In this document: piece after piece, positions 34,830-43,039 of the stretch
How the letters are laid out: every line of letters starts with the position of its first letter
How positions within the stretch are numbered: the stretch's first letter is position 1
The notes under the pieces: model-generated
What the model was told of the DNA's origin: nothing
The model's input: only the letters and a program-made list of their open reading frames with translations
Database searches by the model: none
Program-made: the position numbers and the translations under genes
Assembly: GCF_009870825.1 (NCBI RefSeq)
Contig: NZ_WTWY01000004.1
Coordinates: 62,001-126,000 of the forward strand
Direction of reading: 5' to 3'
DNA: 64,000 nucleotides
From: Paenibacillus sp. USDA918EY
Lineage (GTDB): Bacteria > Bacillota > Bacilli > Paenibacillales > Paenibacillaceae

Positions 34830-35444
34830 CTAAGCTGGCGGGAGTTTCTTCCGTTTCCGGTAAAAAAGCAGCATGATGCCGAGCAGCAGCACGTAACCGG
34901 CAAAAACGAGGACTGCAGCCAGCGGGTGCTTGGATCCTTGGCCGCCAAGAAACGCATAGACCAAAATTCCCGGCAGCTTGCCGATGCCGGATGCCGCCGT
35001 AAACGTCCAAAACGGAACGGAGGCGACGCCAGCGAACACGTTCACCGCCATCTGCGGTATGATCGGGATGAGCCTGCCGGCAGCGACGCTCATAAAAGGA
35101 TGGGATTCCACCCAGGCGGTAAACGACTGCATCATGCGGAACCGGTTCAAATAAGCCCGCCCCTGCTCGCGAAGCACGGTCCTCGCAAGCGCATAGATGA
35201 CGCTCGCCGCGATCATCGTCCCCAGCCAGCTGACGGCGGCCGCCCAAAATGTGCCGAAAGAAAAGCCGAGGGCGGCGATGACCAGCTTGTAGGGAATGAT
35301 CGGGAACATGGCGACCAAGGCGGCAAGGCAGACAAGGATAGGGAAGGAGCCGTGCTCCCGCATGTAATCCACGACGTCGTTTCGGTATATCCAGGCGGTG
35401 ATAAGAACTGCCGCGTACAGAGCGGCCAGAAGCCATTTTTTCAT
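34830..35444 (-). CDS. TVP38/TMEM64-family membrane protein
   Basis: A 204-residue polytopic protein. FPIIPYKLVIAALGFSFGTFWAAAVSWLGTMIAASVIYALAR-like text spans the SNARE-associated/DedA-like core, with the re-entrant GRLIPIIPQMAVNVFAGVA motif. Members of this superfamily act as phospholipid scramblases or undecaprenyl-phosphate/PE flippases; which applies here cannot be told. It lies before msrAB on the same strand with a 105-base gap. Confidence 0.85.
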   Translation of the reverse strand: MKKWLLAALYAAVLITAWIYRNDVVDYMREHGSFPILVCLAALVAMFPIIPYKLVIAALGFSFGTFWAAAVSWLGTMIAASVIYALARTVLREQGRAYLNRFRMMQSFTAWVESHPFMSVAAGRLIPIIPQMAVNVFAGVASVPFWTFTAASGIGKLPGILVYAFLGGQGSKHPLAAVLVFAGYVLLLGIMLLFYRKRKKLPPA

Positions 35445-35563
35445 CGGTTTCCTCGCTTGCGGGATTCTTTCATCCTACCCATCATACCAAATACCGGCAG
35501 ATAAAATAAAACAAACTATGGAAATGTTTAAATCGGCCTGATATAATGATAACAACAAGTGAA

Positions 35564-35693
35564 TAGTTCCCAAAGGGGAGTAGCTCATGCAATAAAGTCG
35601 TCATTACGGGATCGGGATCCCCGGCTTTATTGGCAACATAACGTTGTTTTGCGAGACCTTTGCCTGATTTTCATTAGGTAGAGGTCTTTTTTG
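35564..35693 (+). promoter_or_regulatory. yybP-ykoY (Mn2+) riboswitch with intrinsic terminator
   Basis: The conserved yybP-ykoY elements appear in order: AAAGGGGAGTAGC (35572-35584), GATCCCCGGC near 35616 and GAGACCTTTGCC (35653-35664). The last segment is also the 5' half of a 12-bp terminator helix (35654-35665 with 35676-35687) followed by six T residues. Metal binding would hold that strand in the aptamer and prevent termination, an ON switch. A TATAAT at 35542-35547 gives the promoter. The downstream gene is terC, the classic partner (ykoY). Confidence 0.93.
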
Positions 35694-35701
35694 GTGGAAA
35701 A

Positions 35702-35742
35702 AAAAAGCGCCGTTTGCCTGATGAAGGTAAGGGCGCTTTTTT
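35702..35742 (+). terminator. Second terminator in the terC leader
   Basis: AAAAAGCGCC / GGCGCTTTTTT around a 20-base loop, only 8 bases after the first terminator. Its loop repeats the string TTTGCCTGAT found in the first terminator, suggesting duplication or a second control point. Confidence 0.85.
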
Positions 35743-35819
35743 CATGCGGCGGACTAGTCATAGCAATCATTTTATTCCTGGGGGGACGTTTTCCCTCAAA
35801 AAGAAGGGTGGAAGAAAAA

Positions 35820-36512
35820 ATGGAATTGTTAACCATGGCTTTTTGGACGGCGCTGCTGTCCATCGTCATCATTGACCTGGTGCTGGCCGGAGACAATGCC
35901 ATCGTCATCGGTCTTGCCGCGCGAAACGTAAGAAAAGAAGACCAGAAGAAAGTTATTTTGTGGGGGACGATCGGCGCGATCGTCATCCGGGTGATCGCCA
36001 CGCTGCTTGTCGTGCAGCTGCTTTTGATCCCCGGGCTGCGCCTGGTCGGGGGGCTTGCGCTCATCTGGATCGCCTATAAGCTTCTGATCGATGAGAAAAA
36101 GCACGACATCTCGGCAGGCAACCAGGTGTGGGCGGCCATCCGCACGATTATTATCGCCGACGCGATGATGGGGCTGGACAACGTGCTGGCGGTAGCCGGC
36201 GCGGCCCACGGAGACTTTTTGCTCGTCATCATCGGCCTTGCCGTTTCGGTGCCGATCATGGTGTGGGGAAGCACGCTTATCGTCAAGCTGACGGAACGTT
36301 TCCCGGTAATCATCACGGTCGGGGCGGCCATTCTTGCCTGGACCGCCTCGAAGATGCTGGTCGAAGAGCCGTTGATCCACGGGCTGTTTGCGAATGCGGT
36401 GCTGAAGTACGGTTTTGAGCTGATCGTGATCGCCGCCGTCGTGGCGCTGGGGCTCCGAACGAAGAAGAAAAAAGAAAAGGCCGCCAAAAGCCGGGCGGTT
36501 GGCATGGGCTAA
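35820..36512 (+). CDS. TerC-family manganese exporter (YkoY/Alx type)
   Basis: A 230-residue membrane protein with about seven helices. The metal-pathway acidic residues sit in IDLVLAGDNAIVIG and ADAMMGLDNVLAVAGAA, the two inverted TerC repeats. Members export Mn2+ and help metallate secreted enzymes. ATG 35820 follows GGTGGA; the frame is open further upstream but would translate the terminators. The Mn2+ riboswitch supports the manganese assignment. The tail is strongly basic. Confidence 0.92.
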   Translation: MELLTMAFWTALLSIVIIDLVLAGDNAIVIGLAARNVRKEDQKKVILWGTIGAIVIRVIATLLVVQLLLIPGLRLVGGLALIWIAYKLLIDEKKHDISAGNQVWAAIRTIIIADAMMGLDNVLAVAGAAHGDFLLVIIGLAVSVPIMVWGSTLIVKLTERFPVIITVGAAILAWTASKMLVEEPLIHGLFANAVLKYGFELIVIAAVVALGLRTKKKKEKAAKSRAVGMG

Positions 36513-36618
36513 GCGGCAATCATATTCAGTTTCGTCCCTTGAAAAGGTATAATGTGTATCGATCCTTGTTTTAGGCTGAACATGCAAGTAAGGACGTTAC
36601 GCATGAGTAAAAAAATCC

Positions 36619-36675
36619 GCAAGCGGCGGGTTTCCATGGCAGGCGTCCGAAAAGGCACGTATGCAGGGGACCCGC
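36619..36675. repeat. Large inverted repeat between terC and a small gene
   Basis: A 15-base arm (AAGCGGCGGGTTTCC) at 36619-36633 pairs with 36663-36677 with two G-U pairs. The T-tract is weak (CTTTG). It could terminate terC transcripts or stabilise mRNA. A 26-codon frame (36601-36681) lies across it but looks incidental. Confidence 0.5.
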
Positions 36676-36760
36676 CGCTTTGACGTCATGGGGCAGGAAA
36701 GCGGAACTTCGGCGAATGCCGCATGGATACGTAAGTAAGATAAAGGGGAGAAATGCAAAA

Positions 36761-37072
36761 ATGGATGAATACCGCAAACAGGTCGAAGAAAACATCGTGG
36801 AAAGCTACCGGCAGGACGAGGACATGATGATCCTTGTGTTTGCCCAGTGGTGCGTCAATGAGGGCCTTGATCCGGAGGAGCTGTACATGCAGGCGTATCC
36901 GCAGCAGCAGGGGAACGAAAGGCTGAAGCGGGTGTTGGAGCTGACGGTGCCGAAGGAGGAGGCGGGGCCCATCCCGGACGAGACGGTCCTTGGCGTTTTG
37001 TCGCTGTTTGGCAACGAGGATTTGGCTTTTGCCGTGTCCGAGGCGATTGCGGGCAGGGATAAACGCAAATAA
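36761..37072 (+). CDS. Small acidic protein of unknown function
   Basis: A 103-residue, helix-rich cytosolic protein: MDEYRKQVEENIVESYRQDEDMM, then VFAQWCVNEGLDPEELYMQAYP, and a C-terminal part with VPKEEAGPIPDETVLGVLSLFGNEDLAFAV. No motif could be assigned. ATG 36761 follows AAGGGGAGAAATG at good spacing; the longer frame from 36680 passes through the inverted repeat. It sits 78 bases before an SDR gene on the same strand. Confidence 0.65.
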   Translation: MDEYRKQVEENIVESYRQDEDMMILVFAQWCVNEGLDPEELYMQAYPQQQGNERLKRVLELTVPKEEAGPIPDETVLGVLSLFGNEDLAFAVSEAIAGRDKRK

Positions 37073-37150
37073 ATGCACGCCGGCGACCGCGATCCATGGA
37101 CGGTGCTGGCGGCGATTTGCGACAGCAACGATAAAGGAGGCAATATAAAT

Positions 37151-37750
37151 ATGAAAATCATTGTGGTGGGTGCGCACGGCACGCTCGGAAAGGCCATCTG
37201 CGACGAATTGTCCCCAAGGCATGACATCGTTTCGGCCGGCCGCAGCAAGGGGGACGTTACCGTCGATATCATGTCCCCTGAAAGCATCAAGGCCATGTAC
37301 GAAAAAGTCGGCAGCGTCGACGCCGTCGTCTGCGCCGCAGGCGACGCTTATTTCGGCAGGCTGGAGGAGCTGACGCCGGAACATAACGAAATCGCCGTGC
37401 AAAGCAAGCTGAAAGGGCAGATCAACCTGGTGCTGATCGGGAAGGATTATGTCAACGACCGGGGCAGCTTTACGCTGACCACGGGCATCATTATGGACGA
37501 TCCGATCCTGGGCGGAATTTCATCGGCAATGGCCGGCGGCGCGGTCCGTGCGTTCGTGCAGGCCGCCGCCATCGAACTTCCGCGCGGGATCCGGATCAAC
37601 GACGTAAGCCCGAACGTGCTGGAGGAATCGATGGACAGCTACGCCCCGTTTTTTCCCGGTTTTGAACCGGTGCCGGCGGCGAGGGCGGCGAAAGCGTACC
37701 GCAAAAGCGTGGAGGGCGCGCAAACCGGGCAGACCTATAAAGTGTATTAA
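37151..37750 (+). CDS. Atypical short-chain dehydrogenase/reductase
   Basis: A compact Rossmann protein of 199 residues with the cofactor motif VVGAHGTLGKAI. Around the usual catalytic segment it reads GGISSAMAGGAVRAFVQAAAIEL, so the YxxxK pair is not evident: Ser and Gly stand at those places. The helix and the strand IRINDVSPNVLEES align with SDR structure. Either the chemistry is unusual or it binds NAD(P) without classical catalysis. AAAGGAGG lies 10 bases before ATG 37151. Confidence 0.75.
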   Translation: MKIIVVGAHGTLGKAICDELSPRHDIVSAGRSKGDVTVDIMSPESIKAMYEKVGSVDAVVCAAGDAYFGRLEELTPEHNEIAVQSKLKGQINLVLIGKDYVNDRGSFTLTTGIIMDDPILGGISSAMAGGAVRAFVQAAAIELPRGIRINDVSPNVLEESMDSYAPFFPGFEPVPAARAAKAYRKSVEGAQTGQTYKVY

Positions 37751-37786
37751 CCGAAAGCGGCTAATCGCGCTTGCAGTCCGAACGAC

Positions 37787-37824
37787 AAAGAGGCCGAATC
37801 CCAGGTGGATGCGGCCTCTTTTTC
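37787..37824. terminator. Bidirectional terminator between the SDR and araC genes
   Basis: AAAGAGGCCG-A-ATCC / GGAT-G-CGGCCTCTTT with a T-tract. Confidence 0.9.
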
Positions 37825-37835
37825 TAAAACGATCT

Positions 37836-38654
37836 TTAAATCTGCTCGCGGCTGTCCATCCGGAACTCCTTCGGCGATTTCCCGAAACGGGAGCGGAATA
37901 CGCGGTGAAAATACGTGTAATTCGCGAACCCGGAGGTTTCGGCGATGTTTTCCAGCGACATCGGGCTGAAAATGATCCTTTCGCGCGCCATGTCGAGCCT
38001 GACGTCAAGCGTGTACTGCATGATGCTTTTGCCGAACGCTTCCTTAAACAGATGAACCGCGCGCGAAACGCTGATCCCGACATGGGCGGCCACGTCCTCC
38101 AGCTTAAACGACGCCGACGCGTTTTCCTCGATGTAATGCTTGATCCGGTGAGCCAAATACGTTTTCGGCGTCGTGGACGGATGCTCGCGGAGAAGGCGGT
38201 CCGTTTCCAGGCACAAGATCCGCATATAATACCCCGAAATTTCGGGGTAAGGGTTCGAGATTTTGCGCTGCTCCAGCACGATCTGCCTAAACAGGCCGAT
38301 GATCGTCTCGTTAAGCGGGACCCTGATTTTCGTCGGCCGCTTTTGGCGGGCCCACCATTCTTCGATCCAGCTGCCCCCGAAAAAAATATGGTAATCGCCG
38401 CTTTCGACCGCCAGCTCGTTTTGGGCGTTCAGCTCTTCGTCGATTTTCAGCTCATAAGGCTCGTCCGGCGAAAAAAGGAGCAGGTCTCCCGCCTCGACGG
38501 GCACCATTTCCCCGCCGACGCGGGCCCGGCATCTTCCGTCCGTCTGCAGCCGCATCAAGTAATTTTTGACTCCGTTCATTTCGCTCATGTAAAAGGGTTT
38601 ATGGTGGAACGAAAACCCCGCCGTATAGATGTGAACCGTTTGATCCGTTGACAT
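37836..38654 (-). CDS. AraC-family regulator of the sugar operon
   Basis: A 272-residue regulator: N-terminal cupin-like sensor (residues about 10-130, RLQTDGRCRARVGGEMVPVEAGDLLLFSP) and C-terminal double HTH (LEDVAAHVGISVSRAVHLFKEAFG and ENIAETSGFANYTYFHRVFRSRFGKSPKEFR). ATG 38654 has CAGGAGT upstream; the frame from 38723 lacks a site. It is divergent from the oxidoreductase/ThuA operon at 38949 and probably activates it on sensing a sugar. Confidence 0.92.
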   Translation of the reverse strand: MSTDQTVHIYTAGFSFHHKPFYMSEMNGVKNYLMRLQTDGRCRARVGGEMVPVEAGDLLLFSPDEPYELKIDEELNAQNELAVESGDYHIFFGGSWIEEWWARQKRPTKIRVPLNETIIGLFRQIVLEQRKISNPYPEISGYYMRILCLETDRLLREHPSTTPKTYLAHRIKHYIEENASASFKLEDVAAHVGISVSRAVHLFKEAFGKSIMQYTLDVRLDMARERIIFSPMSLENIAETSGFANYTYFHRVFRSRFGKSPKEFRMDSREQI

Positions 38655-38948
38655 GAAAACGACTCCTGTGCCGGCCGCGGATTCGAAAGCATCCGGCGGT
38701 TTTTTTATCTGAGGATGTTGCAAAGTCCTGATCTATAAAAACAAATGATTGCAAGGTCCCGTTAAAGTACCGGAATCCGCTTCGAAGCCAATGACCCCGC
38801 TTAGCGGGATTATTTATTCGAACGAAAAAAATAATGACCAGATTGTTCATGTTTTAATCATATTATTCATTTTAATATAAATGAATTCGGAATACCATGG
38901 GTACTAGATTGTTGGTTCAACCTTCAACATCATGAAGGAGAGTGGGAC

Positions 38949-40010
38949 ATGGAGACCAAAATGAAGGCAGGCATCATCGGCTGCGGCAACATTAGCGCCA
39001 TCTATTTGGAAAACTTGAAAAAAAGCGCGGTGGTCGAAGTGGTGGCCTGCGCGGACGTGGTGCTCGAACGCGCCGAATCGCGGGCGGCCGAATACGGGAT
39101 TGCAAACGTATACACGGTGGCAGACCTGCTGGCGGACCCGTCCATCGAACTCGTCATCAATTTGACGATTCCGGGCAGCCACGCCGACATCGACATCGCC
39201 GCGCTTGAAGCGGGCAAACATGTGTATGCCGAGAAGCCGCTGGCGGTCTCGCTTGCGGATGGTAAGCGCATACTTGAAGTCGCGGAAAGCAAGGGCCTTC
39301 GCGTCGGCAGCGCGCCGGACACGTTCCTCGGATCGGGCGTCCAAACCGCCAAAGCCGCCATCGAAAGCGGCATGATCGGCAAGCCGGTGGCGGCCGTTGC
39401 CTTTATGATGAGCGGCGGGCCGGAGGGCTGGCATCCGGATCCGGAGTTTTTTTACGCCCCGGGCGGCGGGCCGATGTTCGATATGGGACCGTATTATTTG
39501 ACGGCGCTTGCGGAGCTGCTCGGCCCGATGCACCGGATCAGTTCTTCGGCCGGGGCTCCGGTCCAGACGAGAACGATCGGTTCGGGACCGAAAGCCGGCA
39601 CGCAAATACCGGTGCTTACGCCGACGCATCTGGCCGGGACGATCGATTTCAAGCAGGGCGCCATCGCCACCGTCATCACAAGCTTTGACATTAAAGGCGG
39701 GGCCGATTTGCCTTGGCTCGAAATATACGGCACGGAAGGGACGCTGATCCTGCCCGATCCGAATTTTTTCGACGGGGACGTCAAGCTCCGCCGAAGCGGA
39801 TCAAGCGAAGCCGAAACGTTGGCTCCGGTGTTCGAATGCGGCAGAAACGAACGCGGGCTCGGGGTGAACGATATGGTGAAGTCGATCCGGGAAGGCCGGA
39901 ATCACCGCGCGGGCGGGGAGCTCGCTTACCACGTGCTTGAAGCGATGCATGCGTTCCAAGCCTCTTCCTTAAAGGGCGAGCATGTGGTATTGGAAAGCAC
40001 TTTATCTTGA
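38949..40010 (+). CDS. Gfo/Idh/MocA-family oxidoreductase (1)
   Basis: NAD(P)-dependent sugar or cyclitol dehydrogenase of 353 residues. The Rossmann motif is AGIIGCGNISAIYLENL and the family motif is AEKPLAVS near residue 97. The C-terminal half (PGGGPMFDMGPYYLTALAELLG) forms the substrate beta-sheet. The Lys of EKP and a GGGPMFDMGPYY segment match the usual catalytic arrangement. AAGGAGAGTGGG precedes the ATG. It is the first gene of a five-gene operon divergent from araC. Confidence 0.9.
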   Translation: METKMKAGIIGCGNISAIYLENLKKSAVVEVVACADVVLERAESRAAEYGIANVYTVADLLADPSIELVINLTIPGSHADIDIAALEAGKHVYAEKPLAVSLADGKRILEVAESKGLRVGSAPDTFLGSGVQTAKAAIESGMIGKPVAAVAFMMSGGPEGWHPDPEFFYAPGGGPMFDMGPYYLTALAELLGPMHRISSSAGAPVQTRTIGSGPKAGTQIPVLTPTHLAGTIDFKQGAIATVITSFDIKGGADLPWLEIYGTEGTLILPDPNFFDGDVKLRRSGSSEAETLAPVFECGRNERGLGVNDMVKSIREGRNHRAGGELAYHVLEAMHAFQASSLKGEHVVLESTLS

Positions 40011-40049
40011 AGCACCGTTTGCCAATCCAAACAACGGGAGTGGGTTTAT

Positions 40050-40817
40050 ATGTTAAAGCTGGGCTTGCAACTTTATACGGTTCGCGAGCAAATGGAGCAG
40101 GATTTCGAGGGTACGTTGAAGAAAGTAGCAGAGCTCGGCTATCAAGGCGTCGAGTTCCATGCCTTTTTCGGACGCCCTGCCGCCGAGGTGAAAGCGTTGC
40201 TGGATCAATACGGCCTGGTCGCCCTCGGGACGCACACCGGCTACGACCGCATGCTGAGCGCCCTCGACGAGGAGATTGCCTACAACAAAGAGATCGGCAA
40301 CACCCGCCTGATCGTCCCGTATCTGGGAGCCGAAGACCGCAAATGGGACGAGGTGTTCGCGAACCTGGAGCGCATCGGAAAGCGCTGCGCCGAACAAGGG
40401 GTCACGCTGCTGTACCATAACCATGATTTCGAGTTTACGGAAAAGATCGGGGACAAAACGGCGTTCGACGCCATGTATGAAGCGGTTCCCGCATCCTTGC
40501 TCCAGATCGAGCTGGACAGCTGCTGGGCTCACTTTGCGGGTTACGATCCCGCCCGATACATCGAATCCTACGCGGGCCGTTTGCCGGTCGTGCATTGGAA
40601 GGACGTCCGCAGACAAGAGGACGGCTCCCCGCTGACGGTGGAGCTGGGCCAAGGAGAAGTGGATTTGAAGGCCGTAGCCGAAGCCGCCGACAAAGCGGGG
40701 GTGGAGTGGATCGTGGTAGAGCAGGATTTCTGCCAGAACCCGCCGCTGGAAGCCATCGCCCAAAGTATGGAATGGATTAAAAATTATGCGAAAAACGGAG
40801 GACCAGTACATGTCTAA
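40050..40817 (+). CDS. Sugar phosphate isomerase/epimerase (AP endonuclease 2 fold)
   Basis: A 255-residue TIM-barrel protein of the xylose-isomerase-like group. LGLQLYTVREQMEQD opens the barrel. Likely metal ligands are seen in TLLYHNHDFEF, LLQIELDSCWA (Glu-x-Asp) and PVVHWKDVR. Substrate unknown. GGGAGTGGG precedes ATG 40050. Its end overlaps the next oxidoreductase by 8 bases. Confidence 0.87.
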   Translation: MLKLGLQLYTVREQMEQDFEGTLKKVAELGYQGVEFHAFFGRPAAEVKALLDQYGLVALGTHTGYDRMLSALDEEIAYNKEIGNTRLIVPYLGAEDRKWDEVFANLERIGKRCAEQGVTLLYHNHDFEFTEKIGDKTAFDAMYEAVPASLLQIELDSCWAHFAGYDPARYIESYAGRLPVVHWKDVRRQEDGSPLTVELGQGEVDLKAVAEAADKAGVEWIVVEQDFCQNPPLEAIAQSMEWIKNYAKNGGPVHV

Positions 40818-41901
40818 ATCGACCCGAACCTTGAACATCGCTATCATCGGCTGCGGAGGAATCGCCAACGGGAAGCATATGCCGAGCCTTGCCAAGCAGC
40901 AGCAAGCCCAAATGGTGGCATTTTGCGATATCGTGAAGGAACGCGCCGAAAAAGCCGCGGAGGAATACGGCGCCAAAGACGCGAAGGTGTATACGGATTA
41001 CCGCGAGCTGCTGAAAGACCAAAGCATCGACGTCGTTCACGTATGTACGCCTAACGATTCCCATTCGGAAATTACGGTAGCCGCCCTTGAGTCCGGCAAA
41101 CACGTCATGTGCGAAAAGCCGATGGCCAAAACCGTCGCGCAGGCTCAAGAAATGCTGGACGCCGCGCGCCGTACGGGCAAAAAGCTGACGATCGGCTACC
41201 AAAACCGCTACCGTCCGGACAGCTTGTATTTGAAGCAGCTGTGCGAAGCAGGCGAGCTTGGCGACATCTATCTCGGCAAGGCTCTGGCGATCCGCCGCCG
41301 CGCGGTTCCGACTTGGGGCGTCTTTTTGGACGAGGAAAAACAAGGCGGCGGACCGCTCATCGATATCGGCACGCATGCGCTTGACTTGACGTTGTGGATG
41401 ATGGACAACTACAAGCCGAAAAGCGTGCTCGGCTCCTCGTTCCACAAGCTCGGGCAACGCAAAGACGCGGCTAACGCCTGGGGGCCATGGGATCCGGAAC
41501 AATTCAAGGTGGAAGACTCCGCTTTCGGTTTCATTACGATGGAAAACGGGGCAACGATCATGTTGGAATCCAGCTGGGCGCTGAACGTCGTGGAAACCGG
41601 CGAAGCGAAAACGATTCTTGCAGGCACCGAAGGCGGGGCCGACATGAAGGACGGACTCCGCATCAACGGGGAAAAGCTCGGCCGTTTGTACGATACGAAC
41701 ATCGATTTGCAGGCGGGCGGCGTCGCGTTTTACTCCGGAACCGCGGAAAGCGAATCCGATCTGGAGCAAAGACTGTGGATCGAAGCGATCCTGGAAGACA
41801 AGGAGCCGATCGTGAAACCGGAGCAGGCGTTTGTCGTAACGCAAATTTTGGAGGCGATCTACGAATCCGCCAAAACGGGTAAAGCCGTTTATTTTGAATA
41901 A
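40810..41901 (+). CDS. Gfo/Idh/MocA-family oxidoreductase (2)
   Basis: A 363-residue relative of the first oxidoreductase, with IAIIGCGGIANGKHMPSL, CEKPMAKTVAQAQ and GGGPLIDIGTHALDLTLWMM (His of the catalytic triad). ATG 40810 lies 8 bases after CGGAGG and overlaps the isomerase stop. Two different members in one operon suggest an oxidation-epimerisation-reduction route in which a keto sugar is an intermediate, as proposed for ThuA/ThuB-like pathways. Confidence 0.9.
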   Translation: MSKSTRTLNIAIIGCGGIANGKHMPSLAKQQQAQMVAFCDIVKERAEKAAEEYGAKDAKVYTDYRELLKDQSIDVVHVCTPNDSHSEITVAALESGKHVMCEKPMAKTVAQAQEMLDAARRTGKKLTIGYQNRYRPDSLYLKQLCEAGELGDIYLGKALAIRRRAVPTWGVFLDEEKQGGGPLIDIGTHALDLTLWMMDNYKPKSVLGSSFHKLGQRKDAANAWGPWDPEQFKVEDSAFGFITMENGATIMLESSWALNVVETGEAKTILAGTEGGADMKDGLRINGEKLGRLYDTNIDLQAGGVAFYSGTAESESDLEQRLWIEAILEDKEPIVKPEQAFVVTQILEAIYESAKTGKAVYFE

Positions 41902-41930
41902 TCCATCCCTAATACATGCATGTTGGTGTC

Positions 41931-41997
41931 CCGGTCCCCATACAGATGTTCTGTGCGGGGTTCGGTCATCTTCTACTGCGAGATGAAAAGCTTTTCA
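41931..41997 (+). promoter_or_regulatory. Intercistronic hairpin and 14-base palindrome
   Basis: In the 154-base gap inside the operon a hairpin (41931-41965; CCGGTCCCC...ACAG paired with CTGT...GGGGTTCGG) has no T-tract, so it is more likely an mRNA-stability element. It is followed by the perfect palindrome TGAAAAGCTTTTCA (41984-41997). The palindrome is cre-like, but its centre is GC instead of CG. Confidence 0.4.
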
Positions 41998-42055
41998 AAC
42001 AGAGGCTTCAAGCCTCGCTAAAAATAAAACCAAAAAGCACAAGGAGGAGTTTACC

Positions 42056-43024
42056 TTGAAACTAGGCGTATTTATGGTATTGTTCGGAGGACGCAAGCTG
42101 GAGGATGCGCTCGATTACGTCGCTTCCAAAGGACTGAAAGCGGTTGAGATCGGAACGGGAGGGAACCCCGGCAAAGCGCATTGCAATCCGGCGGAGCTGC
42201 TTGAAAACGAAGCGAAGCTGAAAGAATTCAAGCATGCGGTGGAATCCCGCGGCCTGACGATCAGCGCGCTCAGCTGCCACGGCAACCCGCTCCACCCGCA
42301 GAAACATTTGGCGCAGGCGGACCACGAGGATTTCGTCAATTCCGTGAAGCTCGCCGAAAAGCTCGGCGTTGAGGTCGTCAACACGTTCTCCGGCTGTCCG
42401 GGCGATCATGAAAACGCCAAATACCCGAACTGGCCGGTCGCTCCGTGGCCGAACGACTACCAGGAAATTTTGGCATGGCAGTGGGAAAACAAAGTAATTC
42501 CGTATTGGACGGAGCAAGCGAAATTTGCGGCCGACCATCACGTGAAAATCGGTTTGGAGCTGCACGGGGGCTTCTCGGTGCACACGCCGGCAACGCTGCT
42601 CCGCCTGCGCGAAGCGGCCGGAGAGGCGATCGGCGCCAACCTTGATCCGAGCCATATGTGGTGGCAGGGCATCGATCCGGTTCAAGCGATTCATATTTTG
42701 GGCCGTGCAGGAGCTATCCACCATTTCCATGCGAAGGATACCGTGATCGATCCGATTAACGTCAACCGTTACGGTTTAACGGATATGCAGCCGTACACGA
42801 ACATGCTGGAGCGCGCATGGCAGTTCCGCAGCGTAGGCTACGGCCACGACGTAAAAACATGGGCCGACATCATCAGCGCGCTGCGCCTGGTCGGTTATGA
42901 CTACGTGGTCAGCATCGAACATGAGGACGGCCTGATGTCCATCGAGGAAGGCTTCTCGAAAGCGGTGGCCAACCTGCAGCAAGTTCTGATCGAAGAGTCG
43001 CTTGGCGACATGTGGTGGGTATAA
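42056..43024 (+). CDS. Sugar phosphate isomerase/epimerase (second TIM barrel)
   Basis: A 322-residue barrel starting LGVFMVLFGGRKLEDALDYV. Putative metal ligands occur in VKIGLELHGGFSVH (Glu), GANLDPSHMWW (Asp, His), IHHFHAKDT (His) and VVSIEHEDG (Glu), a complete Mn2+-type set. TTG 42056 follows GGAGGAG. It resembles the epimerases paired with ThuA and Gfo proteins. The enzyme at 40050 is not a close copy, so the two probably act on different intermediates. Confidence 0.88.
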   Translation: MKLGVFMVLFGGRKLEDALDYVASKGLKAVEIGTGGNPGKAHCNPAELLENEAKLKEFKHAVESRGLTISALSCHGNPLHPQKHLAQADHEDFVNSVKLAEKLGVEVVNTFSGCPGDHENAKYPNWPVAPWPNDYQEILAWQWENKVIPYWTEQAKFAADHHVKIGLELHGGFSVHTPATLLRLREAAGEAIGANLDPSHMWWQGIDPVQAIHILGRAGAIHHFHAKDTVIDPINVNRYGLTDMQPYTNMLERAWQFRSVGYGHDVKTWADIISALRLVGYDYVVSIEHEDGLMSIEEGFSKAVANLQQVLIEESLGDMWWV

Positions 43025-43039
43025 ATAAGGGGGATCGGC

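Noticed and set aside
36601..36681. 26-codon frame with weak AAGGA upstream, before the small gene at 36761
   Set aside because: It is superimposed on a 15-bp inverted repeat and shows no conserved-looking features, so the hairpin explains the sequence better.
41984..41997. Palindrome TGAAAAGCTTTTCA as a CcpA (cre) site
   Set aside because: Canonical cre sites have CG at the centre; here it is GC. Kept only as an unexplained palindrome.
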